Shown: positions 57,966 through 64,000 of the stretch, one piece after another
Position numbering within the stretch: position 1 is the stretch's first letter
Layout of the letters: every line of letters begins with the position of its first letter
DNA from: Fuscibacter oryzae
GTDB taxonomy: Bacteria > Pseudomonadota > Alphaproteobacteria > Rhodobacterales > Rhodobacteraceae
DNA length: 64,000 nucleotides
Direction: 5' to 3'
Assembly (NCBI RefSeq): GCF_016765795.1
Contig: NZ_JAESVP010000001.1
Coordinates: forward strand, 558,001-622,000
The notes under the pieces: generated by a model
The model's database searches: none
What the model was told of the DNA's origin: nothing
Seen by the model: only the letters and a program-made list of their open reading frames with translations
Made by a program: the position numbers and the translations under genes

Positions 57966-58472
57966 ATGTCGAACCGAGTCTGGCTTGTGCTTTTGGGCAT
58001 CCTGTTCCTGCTGGGCGGGGCGCTGACGCTGATCCACCCCTTTCCCGCCTCGCTGACGATTGAGCTGTTCGCGGGCTGGGCCTTCCTGATTCTGGGCGGT
58101 ATGCAAATCATCACTGCCATCCGCCACCGTGCCGAAGGGGCGGCGTTGTGGTTGCTGCTGCTGGGCGGAGTCATGGCGCTGATCGGGGTTGAACTGTTGC
58201 GCAACCCCTTGGGCGGGCTTGTGGCGCTGACCGTGGTGGTGGCGGTATCGTTCCTGATCTCTGGCCTTTTCAAGCTGTTCATCGGGCGCATGGTCCAACC
58301 TGCCCGACTTGGCTGGGGCGTCATGCTGTCGGGTGGGGTCTCTGCCCTGCTGGGGGTGATCGTGCTGGCCGACCTGTCCACCTCTGCCCCGGTGCTGCTG
58401 GGGGTTCTTTTGGGGATCGAGATGCTCTCCACCGGCGTCACCGCCCTTATCATGGCCGCCGCGCTGCGCTGA
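57966..58472 (+). CDS. HdeD-family (DUF308) membrane protein
   Basis: 168 residues with six hydrophobic segments arranged as three similar pairs ([44 protein letters not shown], ...), the DUF308/HdeD pattern. HdeD of E. coli is linked to acid resistance; function here is unknown. It sits between pdxJ and acpS, starting 25 bases after pdxJ. Confidence 0.88.
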   Translation: MSNRVWLVLLGILFLLGGALTLIHPFPASLTIELFAGWAFLILGGMQIITAIRHRAEGAALWLLLLGGVMALIGVELLRNPLGGLVALTVVVAVSFLISGLFKLFIGRMVQPARLGWGVMLSGGVSALLGVIVLADLSTSAPVLLGVLLGIEMLSTGVTALIMAAALR

Positions 58473-58474
58473 CC

Positions 58475-58882
58475 ATGATTCTGGGCATCGGCACCGACCT
58501 TGCGAATATCGAACGGATCGAGGCCACGCTGGCCCGCTTTGGCGACCGCTTTCGTGACCGCGTGTTCACCCCCCGCGAACAGCGCAAGGCCGAAAGCCGT
58601 CCGCGCAATGTCGCCGCCACCTATGCCAAACGCTGGGCCGCGAAAGAGGCTTGCTCCAAAGCGCTGGGAACCGGGTTGCGCATGGGAATTTCGTGGAAAG
58701 ACATGGCGGTGTCGAATCTGCACACCGGCCAGCCTGTCATGCACCTGACCGGCTGGGCCGCCGAACGTCTGGCGCAGATGACGCCGCCGGGCCACCACGC
58801 CGTCGTTCACGTCACTTTGACCGATGATCACCCCTGGGCGCAGGCCTTTGTGCTGATCGAGGCCCTGCCAATCGCCCCTTGA
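58475..58882 (+). CDS. acpS: Holo-[acyl-carrier-protein] synthase
   Basis: Transfers 4'-phosphopantetheine from CoA to apo-ACP. 135 residues. Mg ligands: [15 protein letters not shown] (Asp) and the central [15 protein letters not shown] (Glu, catalytic Lys). It begins one codon after the HdeD-like stop and precedes lepB. Confidence 0.96.
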   Translation: MILGIGTDLANIERIEATLARFGDRFRDRVFTPREQRKAESRPRNVAATYAKRWAAKEACSKALGTGLRMGISWKDMAVSNLHTGQPVMHLTGWAAERLAQMTPPGHHAVVHVTLTDDHPWAQAFVLIEALPIAP

Positions 58883-58967
58883 CCGCGCCGTGAACTTGAC
58901 TCGCCCAACCCCAGCGCGCATGTAGCCCCCGACCAAGGCCCCCCGACCCAAAGCGAAGGCACCGATC

Positions 58968-59747
58968 ATGGCGAAATCCGAAGGCGGCATTCTTGAAACG
59001 GTGAAAACCGTCGTCTGGGCGCTGCTCATCGCGGGCGTCTTCCGCACCCTGTTCTTTCAGCCGTTCTGGATCCCTTCGGAATCGATGAAGGATACGCTGC
59101 TGATCGGCGACTTCATCTTCGTCAACAAGATGGCCTATGGCTATTCCAAATACTCCTGCCCCTTCGGCATCTGCCCGATCTCGGGCCGCCTTCTGGCATC
59201 GGACCCGCAGCGCGGCGATGTGGTGGTATTCCGCCACCCCGTTTCGGGCGATGATTATGTGAAACGGCTGATCGGCCTGCCGGGCGATACGGTTCAGGTG
59301 AAAAATGGCATCCTGTTCCTGAACGGCGCCGAGGTGCCGCAGGAACCCGCTGGCGTTTTTACCGAAAAGTACGAACAGCAAGGCCCGCAGGGCGGCTATC
59401 CGGCTTGCGCCAATGATGCGCAGGCCACCGGCATCTGCGAAAAGCCGCGCGCCCGCGAAACCCTGCCCGGCGGCCGCACCCATGATGTGCTGAACGTGCG
59501 CGACAACAACCCCGGCAGCGACAACACCGATGTGTTCACCGTGCCAGCGGGCCACTACTTTTTCATGGGCGACAACCGCGACAACAGTCTGGATAGTCGC
59601 TTTGCCCAAACCGCAGGTGGCGTCGGCTTTGTTCCGGCCGAAAATCTGCTGGGCCGGGTGGACCGGGTGATGTTCTCGTCTGCAGGCCGGTCGCTGTTCT
59701 ACTTCTGGACCTGGCGGGCCGACCGCTTCTTCAAGGCGGTCGAATAA
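58968..59747 (+). CDS. lepB: Signal peptidase I
   Basis: Cleaves signal peptides of exported proteins at the periplasmic face. 259 residues: one N-terminal transmembrane segment (about 10-30), catalytic Ser39 in PSESM (36-40), catalytic Lys99 in [12 protein letters not shown], and the C-terminal [12 protein letters not shown]. The core contains GYSKYSCPFGICPISGR and a cysteine pair. A second, altered copy follows three bases later. Confidence 0.97.
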   Translation: MAKSEGGILETVKTVVWALLIAGVFRTLFFQPFWIPSESMKDTLLIGDFIFVNKMAYGYSKYSCPFGICPISGRLLASDPQRGDVVVFRHPVSGDDYVKRLIGLPGDTVQVKNGILFLNGAEVPQEPAGVFTEKYEQQGPQGGYPACANDAQATGICEKPRARETLPGGRTHDVLNVRDNNPGSDNTDVFTVPAGHYFFMGDNRDNSLDSRFAQTAGGVGFVPAENLLGRVDRVMFSSAGRSLFYFWTWRADRFFKAVE

Positions 59748-59750
59748 GGC

Positions 59751-60770
59751 GTGCTGCAAGGACTGGTGAAACGGTTCGACCTTTCTGGCACGGCGCCCCG
59801 GCGCGAGGCCATTGTGGTCGTGACCGCACTGGTGGCAGCCGTGGTGCTGCGCGCGTTGACCGAAGCGCGTTATCCGGGCGCAGAGCCGTGGCTGGTTATG
59901 GCCATCGGCCTGATTGCCACCCTGACGATTGCCACGCTGATCCGCCGCCTGCATGACACCGGGCGCTCTGGTATTTACGCGCTGCTGGCCTTGGTCCCCT
60001 ATCTGGGCCCGCTGTTGACGCTGGCGCTGCTGGCCCTGCCCTCTCGACGGCCCTATCTGCAAGGCCACCCCACCTTGCGGGCCATGGGCGGCGTTCTGCT
60101 GGGGCTGCTGGCGGTGCTGTCGCTGTCACGCCTGTTCTGGACACCCTATTGGATTCCGTCCGAGGCCGACAAACCCACCCTTCTGCCCGGCGATTATGTC
60201 GCCGTGCGCCTGCTGTCGCCCACCAGTTTTCAGCGCGGCGATATGGTGGTGTTCCGTCATCCGCTCACCGGCGAAAGCTACATCAAACGATTGATCGGTC
60301 TGCCCGGCGAACGGGTACAGGTAAAAGACGGCATCGTTTTCATAAACGACCAGCCGCTACCCCAGTCGCCCGCAGGCACCTTCACCGAACTCAAGGCCCC
60401 GCAAGGCCCCGCCCACGCCCTGCCGCGCTGCGCCAATGATCCCGTGGGGCTAGGCGGCATTTGCGAAACCCCGCAATTGACGGAACTGCTGCCCGACGGG
60501 CGCAGCCATGCTATCGTCAATCTTGAACCGGCGGGCTTCGCCGACAACACACAGGTTTTTACCGTGCCCGCAGGCCACTATTTCATGCTGGGTGACAACC
60601 GCGACAACAGCCTCGACAGCCGCTTTGCGCAAAGCGTGGGCGGCATGGGCTTTGTTCCGGCTGAAAATCTGGTGGGCCGGGCCTCTCGTGTGATCGTTTC
60701 CGCCGAAGGGCCCTATCTGCTGGCGTTCTGGACCTGGCGCCCCAACCGTTACCTGCTGGGCGTGCAATGA
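59751..60770 (+). CDS. Signal-peptidase-like pseudoenzyme with N-terminal DUF805-type membrane domain
   Basis: 339 residues, GTG start. Residues 1-125 form a membrane domain of about four hydrophobic segments containing [10 protein letters not shown] (65-74), the DUF805 hallmark. Residues 126-339 align with the LepB next door: [53 protein letters not shown]. The catalytic Ser is Ala139 (PSEAD for PSESM) and the following Met is Asp; Lys179 is kept. It is probably an inactive paralogue formed by tandem duplication. rnc overlaps its stop (ATGA). Confidence 0.88.
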   Translation: MLQGLVKRFDLSGTAPRREAIVVVTALVAAVVLRALTEARYPGAEPWLVMAIGLIATLTIATLIRRLHDTGRSGIYALLALVPYLGPLLTLALLALPSRRPYLQGHPTLRAMGGVLLGLLAVLSLSRLFWTPYWIPSEADKPTLLPGDYVAVRLLSPTSFQRGDMVVFRHPLTGESYIKRLIGLPGERVQVKDGIVFINDQPLPQSPAGTFTELKAPQGPAHALPRCANDPVGLGGICETPQLTELLPDGRSHAIVNLEPAGFADNTQVFTVPAGHYFMLGDNRDNSLDSRFAQSVGGMGFVPAENLVGRASRVIVSAEGPYLLAFWTWRPNRYLLGVQ

Positions 60771-61456
60771 GACTGTCTGCCGATCTTGTAGAGTTCCAGG
60801 ACCGTCTGGGTCACAAGTTCCGTCAACCGGCACTTTTGCTGCGCGCCGTCACCCATGCCTCGATCTCCTCGGCCACCCGGCCCGATAACCAGAGGCTGGA
60901 GTTTCTGGGCGACCGCGTGCTTGGCCTTGTCATGGCCGAGGCTTTGTTGGGCGCCGATCTTCAGGCGACCGAGGGTCAGCTTGCCCCCCGTTTCAACGCC
61001 CTTGTACGCAAGGAGACCTGCGCCGAAGTGGCCCGCGACATTGGTCTTGGCGATGTGCTGAAACTGGGCCGGTCCGAAATGATGTCGGGCGGGCGGCGGA
61101 AAGAGGCACTGCTAGGTGACGCGATGGAGGCGGTAATTGCCGCCGTTCATCAGGATGCCGGGTTTGAGGCAGCGCGCGGGTTGGTCCTGCGCCTTTGGGG
61201 CAGCCGGATCGGCACCGTCGCCCCCGATGCCCGCGATGCCAAGACCTCGTTGCAGGAATGGGCGCAGGCCCGTGGCATGGCCCCGCCGCACTATACTCTG
61301 ACCGGCCGCGACGGGCCGGACCACCAGCCCCACTTCAAGGTAGAGGTGAGGCTGGACAATGGCGCGGTGGAAACCGCCAGCGCCGGATCGAAACGCGCTG
61401 CCGAACAGGCGGCGGCAGGTGCCCTGCTGGCCCGGATGGAGACCCCGAATGACTGA
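60767..61456 (+). CDS. rnc: Ribonuclease III
   Basis: Cleaves double-stranded RNA (rRNA precursors and others). 229 residues. The RNase III signature is [13 protein letters not shown]; a second catalytic acid is in [14 protein letters not shown]; the C-terminal dsRBD (about 155-225) ends [15 protein letters not shown]. Overlaps era by eight bases. Confidence 0.97.
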   Translation: MRLSADLVEFQDRLGHKFRQPALLLRAVTHASISSATRPDNQRLEFLGDRVLGLVMAEALLGADLQATEGQLAPRFNALVRKETCAEVARDIGLGDVLKLGRSEMMSGGRRKEALLGDAMEAVIAAVHQDAGFEAARGLVLRLWGSRIGTVAPDARDAKTSLQEWAQARGMAPPHYTLTGRDGPDHQPHFKVEVRLDNGAVETASAGSKRAAEQAAAGALLARMETPND

Positions 61457-62366
61457 TAGCCACCGCGCCGGATTTGTCGCCCTGATCGGGGAACCGAACG
61501 CCGGAAAATCCACCCTGCTGAACCGCATGGTCGGGGCCAAGGTGTCGATCGTCACTCACAAGGTCCAGACCACGCGCGCCCGCATTCGCGGTGTGTGCAT
61601 GGCGGGGCAAGCCCAGATCGTCTTTGTCGATACCCCCGGCATCTTCCGCCCCCGCCGCAGGCTGGACCGCTCGATGGTCAAGGCCGCATGGGGCGGGGCC
61701 GCCGATGCCGATGTGGTCGTGCTGCTGATCGAGGCGCATCGCGGCCTGACCGAGGGCACCAAGGCCATCATCAACCGTCTGAAAGATGAAATGCCGCGCG
61801 ACAAGCCCGTGGCGCTGGCGATCAACAAGATCGACCGCACCAAAGCCGAACATCTGTTGGCGCTGACGCAGGAAATGAACGAGGCGTTTCCCTTTGCCAA
61901 GACCTTCATGATTTCCGCCGAACGCGGCTACGGTGTCGATGATCTGCGCGACTGGTTGGCCGCCCAGTTGCCCGAGGGCGAATGGTTCTACCCCGAAGAT
62001 CAGCTTGCCGACCTGCCGATGCGCATGATCGCCGCCGAGATGACGCGCGAAAAGCTGACCCTGCGCCTGCATGAAGAACTGCCCTATCAACTGACGGTCG
62101 AAACCGAGAAATGGGAAGACCGCGCCGATGGGTCCACGCGCATCGATCAGGTGGTCTATGTCGCGCGCGACGGGCACAAGGGCATCATCCTTGGCGCCAA
62201 GGGCGAAACCATCAAGCAGGTGGGGCAGGCCGCGCGGCTGGAAATCACCGAGTTTCTGGGCCGCCCGGTCCACCTGTTCCTGCGCGTCATCGTGCGCCCG
62301 AACTGGCTGGACGAATCTGAGCGCTATTCGGAAATGGGGCTGGATTTCAAGGATGGCGACGCCTGA
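61449..62366 (+). CDS. era: GTPase Era
   Basis: Ribosome-associated GTPase for 30S assembly. 305 residues. G motifs: GEPNAGKST (G1), TTRARI region (G2), FVDTPGIF (G3), AINKIDR (G4) and SAERG (G5). The C-terminal KH domain carries [23 protein letters not shown] 61449 is inside the rnc end; the longer frame from 61359 is rejected. Confidence 0.97.
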   Translation: MTDSHRAGFVALIGEPNAGKSTLLNRMVGAKVSIVTHKVQTTRARIRGVCMAGQAQIVFVDTPGIFRPRRRLDRSMVKAAWGGAADADVVVLLIEAHRGLTEGTKAIINRLKDEMPRDKPVALAINKIDRTKAEHLLALTQEMNEAFPFAKTFMISAERGYGVDDLRDWLAAQLPEGEWFYPEDQLADLPMRMIAAEMTREKLTLRLHEELPYQLTVETEKWEDRADGSTRIDQVVYVARDGHKGIILGAKGETIKQVGQAARLEITEFLGRPVHLFLRVIVRPNWLDESERYSEMGLDFKDGDA

Positions 62367-62369
62367 TCC

Positions 62370-62702
62370 ATGCGCGCCCGGCTGACCACCGATCTGTGGG
62401 TTTCGGCCTATCTTGCCCGGCTGCGATTGGCCGATATTGCGGCTTATGTCACCGCCAAAGGCGATGCCACGGCGGGGGCAGTGGTGGTCAAGGTCGCCAC
62501 GCTGGATGGCCACGCCCGCGCCTTTCAGCGTGGTTATGACCTGCAAGCCGACCGCCCTGTCTGGATGGTTCTGGCAGACGGGCCAGAGCCCGAGGTCGAT
62601 CAGGCCCTTGCCCGACAGCGCAATCGTGACAGCGACCTGTGGCTGATCGAGCTGGAAGACCGCCGTGGCCGCACCCTTCTGGGCGAAGAAGGGCTGGACT
62701 GA
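62370..62702 (+). CDS. DUF1491 protein
   Basis: 110 residues. RLTTDLWVSAYLARLRLADI, FQRGYD and LWLIELEDRRGRTLL match DUF1491, a small alphaproteobacterial family found beside era and recO. Function unknown. It begins one codon after era. About 190 bases separate it from recO. Confidence 0.9.
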   Translation: MRARLTTDLWVSAYLARLRLADIAAYVTAKGDATAGAVVVKVATLDGHARAFQRGYDLQADRPVWMVLADGPEPEVDQALARQRNRDSDLWLIELEDRRGRTLLGEEGLD

Positions 62703-62892
62703 CCAGCCCCGAAAGCGACCTGCAAGCAGCCTCAAAACCCGCAAGACAGGCCCCTCTTGCGGCAACCATCGGGCACCCCCGCCCGCGCGACGGCCCCCTG
62801 TGGTTGGACTGATCGCCACCAGCGTCTCCACCCGCCAAAACGCGGCGTCTCCCCCCCTTGCCCTCACTCCATCCGCGCCCGATACTCGGCCA

Positions 62893-63606
62893 ATGGAATG
62901 GCGTGACGAAGGCTTTCTGATCTCGGCACGCCCGCATGGCGAGGCGGCGGCCATCATCGAGGTGTTCACCCCGCACCATGGCCGCCATCTGGGTGTTGTG
63001 CCCGGCGGCCTGTCGCGCCGCATGGCGCCGGTGCTGCAACCGGGCAACCAGCTTGCGCTGGACTGGCACGCCCGGCTTGGCGATCATCTGGGCCAGTTTC
63101 GCGCCGAACCCCAGCGCGCCCGCAGCGCCATTCTGTCCGACCGTCCGGCGCTGACCGCCCTGAATGCAATCTGCTCCCTGCTGCATATCGCCCTGCCAGA
63201 ACGAGAGCCGCATCCTGCGCTTTACGCCAGCACCACGGCCTTGGCAGATGCGTTGCTGGCCAAGGGCTGGCAGCCCGCCTATCTGCGGTGGGAGTTGCAC
63301 CTTTTGGCCGAACTGGGCTTTGCACTGGATCTGTCGTCCTGTGCGGTAACCGGGGATACGACCGGGCTTGCCTATGTCTCGCCACGCACCGGGCGCGCAG
63401 TCAGTGAGGCGGGCGCGGGCGATTGGGCGTCGCGCCTCTTGCCGCTGCCCCCGGTTCTGCTGGGGCAAACCCTATCCCCGCAAGATCATGCCCCCGCAAT
63501 GGCGCTGACCGGCTTTTTTCTGGAACGCGCGCTTGAGCCGGTTCTGGCGGGCGCCCCTCTGCCCGCCGCCCGACAGCGGCTGGCCGACCTGCTGGCCCGC
63601 CCCTAG
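62893..63606 (+). CDS. recO: DNA repair protein RecO
   Basis: 237 residues: an N-terminal OB-fold (MEWRDEGFLISARPHGEAAAIIEVFTPHHG) and a helical C-terminal part with CAVTG but without the full zinc-binding cysteine set of the E. coli-type proteins. Recruits RecA to SSB-coated DNA together with RecR. ATG 62893 gives the family start MEWRDEG. It completes the lepB-rnc-era-recO cluster. Confidence 0.95.
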   Translation: MEWRDEGFLISARPHGEAAAIIEVFTPHHGRHLGVVPGGLSRRMAPVLQPGNQLALDWHARLGDHLGQFRAEPQRARSAILSDRPALTALNAICSLLHIALPEREPHPALYASTTALADALLAKGWQPAYLRWELHLLAELGFALDLSSCAVTGDTTGLAYVSPRTGRAVSEAGAGDWASRLLPLPPVLLGQTLSPQDHAPAMALTGFFLERALEPVLAGAPLPAARQRLADLLARP

Positions 63607-63694
63607 CACCAAAGCGACAACCCACGTCGCACCCCGGCAAGGCTTCGTCGCGGATGAGGCAGAAACCAACATTCTTCGGGCGCATTCTGTCATC

Positions 63695-64000
63695 ATGGCC
63701 ACGAAAGATCTTCCTCTGCCGCTGGTGTCTGCCCCCAGACCCAAGACCCAGCATTTCGCCGTTCTCACCGGGATCGAGGCGGCGATTCGTGGCACGCTGA
63801 TCTCTACTACCCCGCTTGTGGTCTATCAGGCCCTTGGCAGCGCCGAGGCGACCTCTGCCGCCTATTTCATCGCCGGAATCGCCTCGTTGATCTGGGGGCT
63901 GATGGTGCCGTGGTTCACCAAGGCATTGCCCCGGCGCTGGATGTATTCGGCGGGCTGCCTGCTCTATCCGACGGCCATGGCACTTATGCTGACCGGGCAC
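63695..64000 (+). CDS. MFS-type membrane transporter, 3' truncated by window
   Basis: Only the first 102 residues are present (MATKDLPLPLVSAPRPKTQH...), beginning with a hydrophilic N terminus and then three hydrophobic segments (FAVLTGIEAAIRGTLISTTP, AAYFIAGIASLIWGLMVPW, YSAGCLLYPTAMALMLTG). The pattern is MFS-like; substrate unknown. Preceded by 88 bases after recO. Confidence 0.6.
   Translation, partial: MATKDLPLPLVSAPRPKTQHFAVLTGIEAAIRGTLISTTPLVVYQALGSAEATSAAYFIAGIASLIWGLMVPWFTKALPRRWMYSAGCLLYPTAMALMLTGH

Noticed and set aside
62702-62893. Coding extension upstream of recO
   Set aside because: The frame is open from 62665 but the product does not resemble RecO before MEWRDEG; no other gene seen in these 190 bases.

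Overview
The window is a gene-dense, high-GC chromosomal segment from an alphaproteobacterium, most likely a member of the Rhodobacteraceae (genus not resolvable here). The evidence is the combination of a CcrM-type GANTC methyltransferase, a single Rsh-type (p)ppGpp enzyme, a phaA-phaB pair for polyhydroxybutyrate, a non-mevalonate isoprenoid pathway (ispE, ispH), LPS genes (lpxK, a WaaA-family protein) and several families typical of this group (DUF1491, DUF4170, DUF721, DUF2007, DUF6478-like). I found no tRNA, rRNA, CRISPR array, transposase or prophage, so this looks like core chromosome rather than an island.

Layout. 1-2.6 kb: end of phaA, phaB, a DMT exporter and a DUF465 protein. 2.7-9.1 kb: a tRNA methyltransferase-like protein and a DUF2007 protein, then a quinone/isoprenoid neighbourhood (polyprenyl synthase, ispE, a TPR lipid-envelope-type protein, ETF:ubiquinone oxidoreductase). 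9.3-17 kb: greA, recQ, YggT, thioesterase, UMF1-type MFS, mepA, queuosine-precursor transporter. 17-23.9 kb: a tiny ORF with an exceptionally long Shine-Dalgarno match and a terminator ahead of arfB, a kinase-like protein, then pncA / hybrid histidine kinase / pncB on the minus strand, and trhO. 23.9-24.2 kb: the only long gap, a cluster of four strong palindromes. 24.2-29.3 kb: luciferase-like monooxygenase, PaaI thioesterase, an unusual membrane-anchored winged-helix protein, rnhB and ccrM. 29.5-34 kb: a methyltransferase, an AlkB-type hydroxylase coupled to mutY, DUF721 and a DsbA-like protein. 34-43 kb: CoA transferase, lpxK, WaaA-like protein, DUF4170, RidA, GDPD, DUF482, GST, pterin dehydratase, peroxiredoxin and ferredoxin-reductase-like FAD protein. 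43-53 kb: rsmD, map, CinA-like, GNAT, OmpA-family, LysR, M23 peptidase, lipoprotein, two hypotheticals, ispH, NYN protein. 53-64 kb: folK, rpoZ, rsh, DUF2062, pdxJ, HdeD-like, acpS, lepB, a lepB-like pseudoenzyme, rnc, era, DUF1491, recO and a truncated MFS gene.

The last block is the conserved pdxJ-acpS-lepB-rnc-era-recO cluster of alphaproteobacteria, with stringent-response genes (rpoZ-rsh) upstream. The most unusual item is inside it: directly after a normal lepB lies a second signal-peptidase-like gene whose catalytic serine is replaced by alanine and which carries a DUF805-type membrane domain at its N terminus. Other items worth attention are the anti-SD-matching mini-ORF before arfB, a membrane-anchored winged-helix regulator with its DNA-binding domain at the C terminus, an intergenic repeat that has been captured as the in-frame tail of MutY, and three GANTC sites in the ccrM leader.

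All assignments rest on reading the translated sequence and recognising motifs; no database search was run.
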